A stretch of 17,205 nt of DNA from Gammaproteobacteria bacterium. Lineage in GTDB: Bacteria; Pseudomonadota; Gammaproteobacteria; GRL18. The position numbers and the translations under genes were made by a program. The stretch is from assembly GCA_013139395.1 (NCBI GenBank), contig WTAX01000300.1, forward strand, positions 1 through 17,205, read 5' to 3'. Under the pieces are notes generated by a model. That model was not told the origin of the DNA and did no database searches. It saw nothing but the letters and a program-made list of their open reading frames with translations. Positions 7,501 through 15,226 of this stretch are shown piece after piece (positions within the stretch are counted from its first letter, which is position 1; every line of letters starts with the position of its first letter).

Positions 7501-8190
7501 AAACACATTTTCTGGTGCATGTGAAAATTGCTTTATAATTAAATCAAAATTGATATTAATAACGACTACCCCTGACACCTTACCCTGCAAATTAAAGACC
7601 GGTGCCGCAGCACGCATGACAGGCTGCAAAGGCCGGACAATTGTTCCATGCTCACGATTAAGCTCTACCGGAGAAATAAATTGTTCATCGGCATTCATCT
7701 TTAAAGCTTGATTCACATAATCATACTGACCTTTGCGCTGTAATTTATCTCTGGGAATGACTATAATCTCACCAGCACGTCGTTCTACCCTAAGAATTTC
7801 CATACCATTATCAGCGATACCAATAAAACGGACTTGTAAATATTCCGGACGTTGTTCCAATAGACTAATAAAACGAATCTGCAAATTTCGACGCCATAAT
7901 GCTTCATCGGCATCAATCTCATCATAACCAGAAACTGTCTGATAGCGTTCGACAAGAAAATTAGAACCTGCAATGCGCTGCACATCATTGCGCATACGAG
8001 TAATATTTTCATTCAAACCAAGAGTTAAGCGCTGTAATTCACCACTAAGGCGCTGTACACTTTGTTGACGCAATAAGCTGGAGGCATCATGAAAACTATA
8101 GAAGGCGATACCTAAAATACCAATACCTGCAATAATAAAGGCAAATAAAGCAAATTTTGCGGGTAATGATCGTTGTATATAATGAAGCAT
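4534..8190 (-). CDS. Hybrid sensor histidine kinase, Cache-HAMP-HisKA-HATPase-REC-REC-HPt (BarA-like architecture)
   Basis: Membrane-bound phosphorelay kinase of 1218 aa. TM1 (about 12-32) and TM2 (about 338-360) flank a periplasmic Cache-type sensor (about 36-330). HAMP follows (361-415), then a HisKA domain with phospho-His453 in [10 protein letters not shown]. The HATPase domain has N570 (LVSNAIKFT), DTGIGI (605-610) and GGTGLGL (634-640). REC1 (690-805) has D747 and K799, but the usual acidic pair reads VDSN (D696, S697), so one metal-binding Asp is missing. REC2 (853-975) is complete: E859/D860, D907, T940, K962. HPt carries H1067 in HTIKG. About 85 residues follow the HPt, a helical tail without an HPt-type His motif. 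The ligand cannot be read from sequence. The cyclase gene begins at the next base after its stop, suggesting phosphotransfer from the HPt to that REC. Start ATG at 8190 gives a typical short cytoplasmic N-terminus before TM1; its ribosome site (AAGAG) is weak. Confidence 0.95.
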   Translation of the reverse strand: MLHYIQRSLPAKFALFAFIIAGIGILGIAFYSFHDASSLLRQQSVQRLSGELQRLTLGLNENITRMRNDVQRIAGSNFLVERYQTVSGYDEIDADEALWRRNLQIRFISLLEQRPEYLQVRFIGIADNGMEILRVERRAGEIIVIPRDKLQRKGQYDYVNQALKMNADEQFISPVELNREHGTIVRPLQPVMRAAAPVFNLQGKVSGVVVININFDLIIKQFSHAPENVFYAIADKQGDYLFHFDKERRFTRALGGESGLLQDFSSVGLLHSPLVSSRLPVTNYSDFKVLNLPGESASLIVRYLHYDPLDESKYLITSALASHKVIEKQSQGFGQRLAFGVISMALILSVAMAFLAFFLLKPIRSLTQAANRISRGDENIQFPDFNRSDALGVLAKSFNTMLHRLHQSRQDLRHLAENLEEQVIVRTQELEDAVKIAEVSAKSKSEFLATMSHEIRTPMNGVLGMLGLLLDTDLNKEQQHRAQLAQGSANALLALINDILDFSKIEAGKLELEIMDFDLRTMLGEFSEAMALQAQSKGVELILDVINVEQSMVKGDPGRLRQILTNLVSNAIKFTSEGEVVIFVELKSIELEGKEKLNLHCKVTDTGIGIAKDKQELLFGSFSQIDASTTRKYGGTGLGLAIAKKLCVLMEGNIQAHSEEGKGSCFEFNLLLESCQSSHLVIPEVDIAMLNLLIVDSNATNREVLRAQLEHWGAEVEEAEDGLAALALCDNRANMEDKAFFDIALLDMQMPNMDGAQLSRKLRTDHRFDSMRLVMMTSMVQRGDAQYFADLGFSAYFPKPVTTSDIFYALSVVADGGETLEQAQPLVTHHYVKTLEKNNIVQYEHAQGCPENTRLLLVEDNKVNQLVAKGILKKLGLQAEVAANGVEALSVLNQASENDPYSLILMDCQMPEMDGYEASRQIRAGKAGDYYKTIPIVALTANAMQGDQEKCLAAGMDDYLSKPIDRELLFAKLCKWIMNSSALQQNKAPQLDKVPQPEKSTSKDLAESKPVQAVAWDQSSALKRMGGETIELIALIELFLEDMPERIQDLQQALEKKEIAFIQRAVHTIKGVAANISGLRLHALTIQMDKSAKAGDTEPVQQQFAELITINEQLTQCLKQYIEHHKKPETTHQVLTNEQIHVLLKALAEKLQQGDYIDTNELEPLKTGSSDEKIQYLLMQLMEQIAQFDSFAALQTIHNIENQLNMHTSSGHGQKEDS

Positions 8191-8303
8191 TTAATAAACT
8201 CTTATCAGTATTTGATTTTAAAGTTATGTGTATACTCAAATTAAATGAGGAGTAGTTAAAAAATAGGGTAACTCTCTAATTCTTCAATATAAAGCTTATT
8301 TTT

Positions 8304-11300
8304 TTATGATGCAACCAACACCCTGCTTTGCCCGCCACCCAATTTTTCCACTACAACACGAGCACCTATGCGTTCTACCAGAATAGGAACATGTGAGATA
8401 ATCCCCACCTTGCGACCCAGCCCTTGTAAGGTATCCAGACTGGCAATAGCAATATCCAGCGTTTCCTGGTCCAGGCTGCCAAAACCTTCGTCAATAAAGA
8501 GTGATTCCACCTGAGTTTTTGTTGATGATAATGAAGCCAGTCCAAGTGCCAGTGCTAATGAAACCAGAAAGCTTTCACCTCCGGAGAGACTTTGCACACT
8601 GCGTACTTCATCGGCCATATCCCGATCAATGATTTGCAAATCCAAATCAGTTGCCGGTACTCGTTGTAATTGGTAGCGTCGGGCAAAATCATTCAGGTGT
8701 TCATTGGCATGAATCAGCAAAGACTCTAAGGTAAGGCTCTGGGCAAAGACACGAAATTTATTACCGCTGGCAGAGCCAATTAAATCATTTAACACGGCCC
8801 ATGAATTCCAACGTTCCTGTTGAGTATTGAATTCCAGCTGATAGTTTGCAATACGCTGCCGTTTAGCATCATCTGCTTTTAATTCCAGTACCTTTTCCTG
8901 CTGTGTTGCCTGTGTTATTTTTAGCTGTTCATTCCGATGATTTAATTGTTCAGACAGGTCTTCTTTTGATAAATTTCTCAAGGATTCAGAAAAAGACGGA
9001 AACTTCTGCTCATGATTATCCAGTTTAGCACTTCTCTCTATCAACAATGTTTCCGTCTTAATCAGATCATTATTGAGCTGCTTAATTTCATCTTGTTTTA
9101 CTTTTATCCAGTGTCCATCTTTTACTAATAATAGTTTTAACTCTGGAAAATTGAGTGAGTGATTATGCAATTCTGTATTCAGTTTTTTTTCATGAACCTC
9201 ACTTTGCTTACTATTATTATCAATCTGTTGTTGTAAATAATGACATTGCTCATTTATTTTAATTTTATTCTTTTTGGTTTGCTCTAAAATCTTATTTTCA
9301 CAGTCATATTGCTCTGTTAGTTTGTTAATTGAATCAAGCAAAGCGCTTTCCAGATCATCAACATTGGCAGCAAATTGTTTTGCAACAGTCTGTTTTTTAA
9401 TAAGCTCATCAAAGTGCTCTTTAAAAAGTTGCTGTCGTTCAAGAATAAGCCCCTCCAGCTCCTGCTTGATTTTATTTAATTCATCCTGATATGTATCTAA
9501 TTGAGACGTGAAATGATTAATATTCGTTAATAATACGTTTTGTTCAGTAATAATTCTGACAATTTTCTTTTCGTCATTTTGTAGTTGATCTTTACTCTGT
9601 TGTTTTTTATCAATATTTTTTTGCAGTTTTATCGCGTATCTAATCTGCTCTTTGTTCAACTCTAATGCTGAATTATTTTTTTCAATTCCCCGGTCAATCT
9701 GAGTATCATTTTCTCTATTACTGATAGTCTTTAAAAACGTATACTGCCCAGCCAAAATTCGCCATTGATTCTCTAATTCCTGCAGCTCAAGAGAAGTTTG
9801 CCTGATCTGTTTATCCTGATTTAATTTTTCAATTTTCTGATATTCAATTTTTTGCTGTGCATGGTTGAGTTCAATTAATTTTGTCTGCACTATCATATCA
9901 AGCTCATTAACTCGCTCTTTTTGTTGCTGATATTGTTGATTCAGTATTGAGTCATGTTCAGCCCAGGGGTGTTCAAATGAGCCGCAAACAGGACACTCCT
10001 GATCCTTTTTCAATAAACTTCTTAAAGATGCAGCTCCTTTAGTCACAGATTCCTGAGCAATGACCAGTGCTCTTTTTGCCTCATCGCACAAAGCAAGAGA
10101 TTGTTGATGTTCATCTTTATTACTATCGGCAATTTGTATGAGTTTTTTAAGACTAAGATCCTCTTGCGCCTGTTTTATTTGCCATTGTGCTAAACTGGAT
10201 TCTTTGTCATTATAGAGTTCTTTAATTTTTTTGAGCTGTTGAAACTCTTTGTGCTTTTGTGCAAATCCTTCTTGATCCTGATTGAGCTTTTCTAAAGAAC
10301 TATTTCTTCGTTGTTCCTGCAATTCATGTAGTTGTTTATTGACTTGTTTTAATGAAACATCAATAGAGTTTTTCTTATCCATACACTCTTGAATATTAAT
10401 TTTCTTATGCTCAAGTTCATTCAGAGAGACAGTCAATTCATTGCTTTTTTGTTCTTTTGATAAACAATTTTTCTCAATTAATCCAATCTTTGTATCAATG
10501 GCTCTTGCCTGTATAAAAATGGGCTTTATTTTCTCATACTGTTTCTTGGAACTGATTAACTGTTCTTGTATTATTGTGACACTACTGCTTAGTTTTTCTT
10601 CATTTTTATTTTCAATATCATTTTTATTTTTTGCCGTATTAAATTGCTGAATAAATTCTTTTTGGTGTTTTCTTAAATCATCCAGCTGCTGAACGTATGG
10701 TCTTAATTTTTGTACCGACATTATTCTTTCCAGCTCTTGCTTTAAGGGTTCTTGTCGAGCTTCATTCGTTTTCAAATCAACTAAAGTTGCTTGAGTAATA
10801 TTTTGTTCCTTAAGTAATATCTCTTTATGTTCATACCATTGAAGTATTAGTCGACAATTTTTTATAAACGTTTGACTCGCTGACAATTCATCTTCCAGCT
10901 CCGTTACTTTTATTTGCAGATCATTACGTTCATTATCCGGCAATGGAATATCAAGACTCATTTTGTCCTGTATTCGGCTTAACAACTGATCTTCTTCCTG
11001 AAACTGACGGTAGGCAGCAATGGATAATTGTGAATAGATTTCGGTTCCTGTTATACGCTCTAATAAAGAAGACCGCTCATCACTTTTTGCCTTTAAAAAT
11101 GCCGCAAAATCACCCTGAGCCAATAACACTGAACGTCTGAATTGTTCAAAAGTGAGGCCGATTCGTTGACTGATTTGCTCAAGAGTATCACTTTTATTTT
11201 GCCCGATAGTTTCATTACTTGTTATATTTTTTAAGGTAACGGATTGTTTTTGCAAACGTCCATTAACCTTGTTTCTTGCCCGTTTTATTTCCCAGCGAGC

Positions 11301-11633
11301 TTGATAACTTTGTTTGTCCAGGCCAACAAAATCCACCTCAGCATAGGCACTCGCCGTGCCTCGACTCATAATAGAAGCAACATCACTGCTGCTGATACGC
11401 TGCGCTTCATCTTCATCACTACGTCCTATTTTGACATGAGCACTGCCAAGCAAACGCGGAATTTTATCAAATAATGCCAGACACATAGCGTCAAGCAAGG
11501 TGCTTTTCCCCGAACCGGTATGTCCGGTAATAGCAAACAAGCCTGCTTGCTCCAGCGGGGGTTTATTGAGAGCCACCTCAAATTCACCTTTAAGACTCGC
11601 CAGATTTTTCCCCCGAATGGCCAGAATACGCAT
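8304..11633 (-). CDS. sbcC: Exonuclease subunit SbcC (Rad50-like ATPase)
   Basis: Large subunit of the SbcCD nuclease, which cleaves DNA hairpins and processes blocked double-strand ends in the cytoplasm. The protein is 1109 aa, slightly longer than the roughly 1050-residue E. coli protein. The N-terminal ATPase lobe has Walker A GHTGSGKST (37-45) and the Q-loop region LLAQGDFAAFL (170-180). A very long Gln/Lys/Glu/Leu coiled coil is split by the zinc hook CPVC (547-550). The C-terminal lobe has signature SLSGGES (1015-1021), Walker B LFIDEG (1045-1050), D-loop GSLD (1052-1055) and switch His1081 in ISHVP. ATG overlaps the sbcD stop in TAATG, with GGAGG 10 bp upstream, so the pair is translationally coupled. 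A 113-bp gap separates it from the downstream kinase gene. I see no convincing terminator or promoter there, so read-through is possible. Confidence 0.98.
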   Translation of the reverse strand: MRILAIRGKNLASLKGEFEVALNKPPLEQAGLFAITGHTGSGKSTLLDAMCLALFDKIPRLLGSAHVKIGRSDEDEAQRISSSDVASIMSRGTASAYAEVDFVGLDKQSYQARWEIKRARNKVNGRLQKQSVTLKNITSNETIGQNKSDTLEQISQRIGLTFEQFRRSVLLAQGDFAAFLKAKSDERSSLLERITGTEIYSQLSIAAYRQFQEEDQLLSRIQDKMSLDIPLPDNERNDLQIKVTELEDELSASQTFIKNCRLILQWYEHKEILLKEQNITQATLVDLKTNEARQEPLKQELERIMSVQKLRPYVQQLDDLRKHQKEFIQQFNTAKNKNDIENKNEEKLSSSVTIIQEQLISSKKQYEKIKPIFIQARAIDTKIGLIEKNCLSKEQKSNELTVSLNELEHKKINIQECMDKKNSIDVSLKQVNKQLHELQEQRRNSSLEKLNQDQEGFAQKHKEFQQLKKIKELYNDKESSLAQWQIKQAQEDLSLKKLIQIADSNKDEHQQSLALCDEAKRALVIAQESVTKGAASLRSLLKKDQECPVCGSFEHPWAEHDSILNQQYQQQKERVNELDMIVQTKLIELNHAQQKIEYQKIEKLNQDKQIRQTSLELQELENQWRILAGQYTFLKTISNRENDTQIDRGIEKNNSALELNKEQIRYAIKLQKNIDKKQQSKDQLQNDEKKIVRIITEQNVLLTNINHFTSQLDTYQDELNKIKQELEGLILERQQLFKEHFDELIKKQTVAKQFAANVDDLESALLDSINKLTEQYDCENKILEQTKKNKIKINEQCHYLQQQIDNNSKQSEVHEKKLNTELHNHSLNFPELKLLLVKDGHWIKVKQDEIKQLNNDLIKTETLLIERSAKLDNHEQKFPSFSESLRNLSKEDLSEQLNHRNEQLKITQATQQEKVLELKADDAKRQRIANYQLEFNTQQERWNSWAVLNDLIGSASGNKFRVFAQSLTLESLLIHANEHLNDFARRYQLQRVPATDLDLQIIDRDMADEVRSVQSLSGGESFLVSLALALGLASLSSTKTQVESLFIDEGFGSLDQETLDIAIASLDTLQGLGRKVGIISHVPILVERIGARVVVEKLGGGQSRVLVAS

Positions 11634-12937
11634 TATTTATTTTCCTCCACTGACTCAAGCAGTTCATGAAATAAGCCAGTGATCTTATCTGGTGCCTGTT
11701 GAGCAAAAGTTCGCTGATAACATTGCTGGAAAACATCTTCCGGATGTAATTCTTCCAGGCGGGTTTGTTGTTTTTCCGCGAGGGACTCACCTTTACCTGG
11801 ATAATGAGTACTCAGTTTCAGTAAACGGACTGCTTTATCTTCCAGCATACTTTCAATTTGCTGACGTAAATCCGGTTCAGGCTTATCCAGTTCAACTCTC
11901 ACTTCCAGCATGGGTTCATTTAAGTGTTCACTGTTATCATGAGCCTCAAAGTTCTGTTCGTTAATAAGTATTTCAAGTTTTGCTACGCTTGCATAGCCCC
12001 TGTCAGGAATTGATTTAATTGCCACTGCACGAGGGATCCTGATTTTTTCAGTGGTTATTTTTTTTCTGGTCTTATGCTCAGAATCTGACAAACAAATTTG
12101 CATGATTTGATGTTGGTAATTTCTCTCTGTAAAGGATAAAGGAATGGGTGAGCCGCTATAATGAATGAGGGTATTTTTATTAGTGGTAACTTTTTGCGCC
12201 TTATGAAGATGTCCTAAAGCAACATAATCAATTGCTTCATTAAATATTTGAGCGGGTAAAGCATGCTGATTGCCGCCTAAAATTCGACGTTCACTCAGCT
12301 CTGATAATTCAGTACCAACCATATAGCAATGACCCGTTACTATTTGCCCGATAGAATCAGACAAGTTGTGCTCTGCTTTATAGTCCTGCATATTTATATA
12401 TAACTGCTGATAGAGCTGTTCAACACCAGCAATTAATGGATCATTGCAATCTGAAAGCATTTCTCCATCATTGATATCCACATTTCGAATAAAAGGCATT
12501 GCGCCGCATATTGCTTTGATATCACCATTTTTATCTGTTAATGGCACAATTAAACGTGACCAGTCTATGATATTCTTTTCCAGAGATGTGTTTTCCCGAC
12601 GTGTCAAACCTCCAATAACTTTAATGCCCAGGCTTTCCAATATTTGTGAAGGAGCATCCAGTCTTGATGCTGAATCATGATTACCACCAATAATAATAAT
12701 ATCTAAGAGTGGACTATACTGTTTTGCTTTGATAAGAAAATTATAAAACATTGATTGTGCATCGGCGGGAGGATTGGCTGAGTCAAAAATATCACCTGCA
12801 ATGAGTAAAACATCTGCCTGAGTGTGTTTTATTTGCTCTAGCAGCCAGTTTAAAAAACAATCATGCTCATATTTTCTAGAAATTCCATGCAAACGATGCC
12901 CCAGATGCCAGTCCGCAGTATGTAGAATCTTTATCAT
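11633..12937 (-). CDS. sbcD: Exonuclease subunit SbcD (Mre11-like nuclease)
   Basis: Metal-dependent phosphoesterase subunit that supplies the nuclease active site of SbcCD. The 434-aa protein has the calcineurin-like motifs in order: ADWHLGH (D9, H11), GDIFD (48-52), GNHD (85-88), GHCYMVG (H203) and GHLH (242-245). All expected metal ligands are present. The C-terminal capping and SbcC-binding region (about 290-434) is charged and less conserved. Start ATG at 12937 gives the canonical MIKILHTADWHLG N-terminus. It is the first gene of the sbcDC pair and shares one base with the sbcC start. A repeat-containing divergent intergenic region lies upstream. A confident promoter was not found; TTGGAC with CATAAA at 18 bp is a weak candidate. 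Confidence 0.98.
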   Translation of the reverse strand: MIKILHTADWHLGHRLHGISRKYEHDCFLNWLLEQIKHTQADVLLIAGDIFDSANPPADAQSMFYNFLIKAKQYSPLLDIIIIGGNHDSASRLDAPSQILESLGIKVIGGLTRRENTSLEKNIIDWSRLIVPLTDKNGDIKAICGAMPFIRNVDINDGEMLSDCNDPLIAGVEQLYQQLYINMQDYKAEHNLSDSIGQIVTGHCYMVGTELSELSERRILGGNQHALPAQIFNEAIDYVALGHLHKAQKVTTNKNTLIHYSGSPIPLSFTERNYQHQIMQICLSDSEHKTRKKITTEKIRIPRAVAIKSIPDRGYASVAKLEILINEQNFEAHDNSEHLNEPMLEVRVELDKPEPDLRQQIESMLEDKAVRLLKLSTHYPGKGESLAEKQQTRLEELHPEDVFQQCYQRTFAQQAPDKITGLFHELLESVEENK

Positions 12938-13047
12938 TTTTCACTCTTGTAAATAAATTACTGTTATTTTATGATTATTTGCATTAATGTAGTCCAATAC
13001 TAGGATTATCTCATAGTATGCTAAATATATTTACATATAATGAGGAA

Positions 13048-13124
13048 GGGGTCGGAGTCAAATGGCTTAAAGCATGAGCTTTAAACTATTAATTTTATAC
13101 TTTTTGCCATTTGACTCCGACCCC
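13048..13124. repeat. REP-like nested palindrome with 19-bp perfect arms
   Basis: GGGGTCGGAGTCAAATGGC (13048-13066) and its exact complement (13106-13124) flank a 39-bp spacer. The spacer begins with a second perfect hairpin, TTAAAGC-ATGA-GCTTTAA (13067-13084). Outside the arms, TAATG (13038-13042) and CATTA (13130-13134) extend the symmetry after a 5-bp mismatch on each side. It lies between divergent genes, so it is not a transcription terminator for either neighbour by position. The GGGGTCGGAGTC motif resembles the palindromic elements associated with REP-type (RAYT) transposases. No such transposase is in this window. Confidence 0.75.
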
Positions 13125-13133
13125 GCATACATT

Positions 13134-13149
13134 ATTGATAAAAATCAAT
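13134..13149. repeat. Short inverted repeat ATTGAT-AAAA-ATCAAT upstream of the regulator gene
   Basis: Six-bp perfect arms with a 4-bp A spacer end about 30 bp before the ATG at 13181. It could be an operator or a leader hairpin, but in AT-rich DNA chance is also plausible. Confidence 0.3.
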
Positions 13150-13180
13150 TAGTTTCAATAAATTAACTATTGAGGTTTAA

Positions 13181-14116
13181 ATGTTACGTGATTCACTCAG
13201 CATTTTAGTTGTTGATGATATGAAATTCAGCTGTGAATTTATTCGCCGTGCTTTAAAGCAAGAAGGCTATACCTCTATTGATGTAGTCAACAATGCACCT
13301 GAAGCCCTGATCCGTTTAAAAGAACAGCCGGTTGATGTTGTCCTGGCTGACTGGATTATGCCGGAAATGGACGGCCTGGAGTTAGCACAAAGAATTCGCC
13401 AGCTTGATGAAGAACTGCATCATTATACCGGTATTGTCTTATTGACAGCCAAAGATGATATTGATTCAATTCGTACTGCTTTTGAAGAAGGTGTTGATGA
13501 TTATATTGTAAAACCACCTAATCAGGTTGAATTAGCAGCCAGAATTTATTCCAGTGGTCGTGTTGCCCGTATGCAGAATAGTTTATTACAAACCACTCAA
13601 ACCTTACGAAGATTATTCGAACGAGAATGTAAAGTTGATAATATTACCGGCCTGGGTCGTCTCGAAGATACACACAAACGACTTGATTCACTTTTACAGC
13701 AAACGTTCTCCCGGGGCGGAGCAACCTGCACTGCAATTTTAAAAATTACCGATATTGACAAGTTATCTAAGCAATATGGTCAATTAGTTTATGAAGAACT
13801 CCTCAGCAGTGTCGCTAATCGCATACGCCATCAGGTGCGCCCTATTGATTTAGTAGGCCATATCGCCCAAAATGAATTCCTGATTGCAATGTATAGCACT
13901 AATGATACTCGCTGCCGTAATTTTAAACGCATATTACAGGATTTAAACCACCGTTCCTACAAAACAACAGATGGATTTCTCAATATTCATTGTGCAATGG
14001 CAATGGCTGTCACAAAAAAAGAAAATGATAATATTGACGTTAAAGAATTAATCAGCAATATTCATAAAAACCTGTATAAATCAATTGAGATGGGTTATGA
14101 AGAAGTTGCCACCTGA
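13181..14116 (+). CDS. Response regulator with degenerate GGDEF domain (I-site retained)
   Basis: The 311-aa protein starts with a complete REC domain (5-125): acidic pair D12/D13, phospho-acceptor D57 (VVLADWIMPEMDG), T89 and K111. A helical linker follows. The C-terminal region (about 150-305) aligns with GGDEF domains (DNITGLGRL at the start, LKITDIDKLSKQYG), but the active-site motif reads AQNEF (229-233), so cyclase activity is not expected. RPID (220-223) sits exactly five residues before it, matching the RxxD I-site. Inference: a phosphorylation-controlled c-di-GMP receptor or a scaffold, similar in principle to Caulobacter PopA. No DNA-binding domain is visible. The ribosome site TGAGG is well placed before the ATG. 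Its 3' end overlaps the efflux adaptor gene by 20 bp, implying an operon with the pump. Confidence 0.9.
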   Translation: MLRDSLSILVVDDMKFSCEFIRRALKQEGYTSIDVVNNAPEALIRLKEQPVDVVLADWIMPEMDGLELAQRIRQLDEELHHYTGIVLLTAKDDIDSIRTAFEEGVDDYIVKPPNQVELAARIYSSGRVARMQNSLLQTTQTLRRLFERECKVDNITGLGRLEDTHKRLDSLLQQTFSRGGATCTAILKITDIDKLSKQYGQLVYEELLSSVANRIRHQVRPIDLVGHIAQNEFLIAMYSTNDTRCRNFKRILQDLNHRSYKTTDGFLNIHCAMAMAVTKKENDNIDVKELISNIHKNLYKSIEMGYEEVAT

Positions 14117-15224
14117 TATTCATGGGAAAAAAACACATTTACCTTTTATACATCTGCTATTCATTTCCCTTTTACAATGCATTTGTCTAACCAATAGTTT
14201 TGCACAAGATGCGCCTGAAACTTTAGTGTCAACAGCAGAGATCAGCATTGGCACGCTGCAGACTGAGCAGATTTTTATTGGTAGTATTCATTTTTCACAA
14301 TCATCACTACTCGCCTCTAAAACTCAGGGGATGGTGCTTAAAGTCAATTTTGATACCACACAACTCATTCAGCAAGGTGACGTACTGGTCGAACTGGATC
14401 ATGAAATTCTGGATTCACAAATCAGAGCCGTTCAAGCCTCACTCAAAGAACTAAAGCTATTAGAAGAAAAATCGGCTAAAGATCTAAAACGCTATAAAAA
14501 ACTGGTACAGCAGAAGAATGTATCACAACAAAAATACGATGAAATTTACTATGATAAGATCCGCATCGATCAAAAACTTATTTCTTCCAATGCAGAATTA
14601 GAAGCGCTGCTCATTGAGCGCAAACAGCATACTATCAGTGCCCCTTTTTCCGGCATCATTACTGAACGCTATGTTGAGCTGGGCGAGTGGGTTGATAAAG
14701 GGGGAAAAATTGCCACTCTGGTTAATCCTCAGGCGGTAACCAGTATTTTCAATCTGCCCGCCTCCTATGCCCTGGAAATTAAGCCGCAGCAAAAAATTCA
14801 GGTTCACACTGGCAAGCAGTCCATAAACGGTACGATCGAAGGCGTTATTATCAAGGGTGATAATAAAAGCAGAACCTTTCCTTTAAAGATAAAATTACAC
14901 AGTGATAATGCTGTTTTATTTGACGGCATGGAAACACAAATCAAGTTACCCAGAAAAAGCAGCGAAGGACTTCTCGTGCCAAGAGATGCCATTATCAAAC
15001 GCTTTGGCAATAATGTTATTTTTATTGTAGATAACCATACGGCAAAAACGACGACAAAAATGACTGCAAAAATGGTTCCGGTTATTATTCATTTATACAG
15101 CGGCTCAATGGCTTCAATATCAGCCAGAGAAGAAAATGAAAAAGAACTGCTTCAGGCCGGTCTGAAAGTCATCACCAAGGGTAATGAACGCGTCTTTCCC
15201 GGGCAGACACTGCAAGTGAAATAA
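14097..15224 (+). CDS. RND efflux periplasmic adaptor (membrane fusion protein)
   Basis: Links an inner-membrane RND permease to an outer-membrane channel. A start at ATG 14097 gives 375 aa with a positively charged N-terminus, a hydrophobic stretch (about 15-33) and a signal peptidase I site near SFA|QD (36/37). A TTG at 14085 would add four residues and is less likely. No lipobox is seen. The order is typical. A first lipoyl half-motif (LASKTQGMVLKVNFD...LIQQGDVLVELDHEIL) is followed by an alpha-hairpin with charged helices and the second lipoyl half (TISAPFSGIITERYVELGEWV). Then come a beta-barrel (VTSIFNLPASYALEIKPQQKIQVHTG) and a membrane-proximal region ending in VFPGQTLQVK. It overlaps the upstream regulator gene by 20 bp, and two bases separate it from the permease start. 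Substrate is unknown. Confidence 0.93.
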   Translation: MKKLPPDIHGKKTHLPFIHLLFISLLQCICLTNSFAQDAPETLVSTAEISIGTLQTEQIFIGSIHFSQSSLLASKTQGMVLKVNFDTTQLIQQGDVLVELDHEILDSQIRAVQASLKELKLLEEKSAKDLKRYKKLVQQKNVSQQKYDEIYYDKIRIDQKLISSNAELEALLIERKQHTISAPFSGIITERYVELGEWVDKGGKIATLVNPQAVTSIFNLPASYALEIKPQQKIQVHTGKQSINGTIEGVIIKGDNKSRTFPLKIKLHSDNAVLFDGMETQIKLPRKSSEGLLVPRDAIIKRFGNNVIFIVDNHTAKTTTKMTAKMVPVIIHLYSGSMASISAREENEKELLQAGLKVITKGNERVFPGQTLQVK

Positions 15225-15226
15225 GC

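Noticed and set aside
8191-8303. Promoter for the hybrid kinase
   Set aside because: TATACA occurs at a plausible distance, but no acceptable -35 is found with normal spacing. I do not claim a promoter; cotranscription with sbcDC remains possible.
11590-11790. 66-aa minus-strand open frame across the sbcD/sbcC junction
   Set aside because: It overlaps both well-supported genes in another frame and has no recognisable features.
13048-13124. Palindrome as a rho-independent terminator
   Set aside because: Both neighbouring genes diverge from it, the spacer is long and structured, and no U-tract follows either arm.
14085-14096. TTG at 14085 as start of the adaptor
   Set aside because: The ATG at 14097 gives a standard signal peptide; the extra four residues add nothing.
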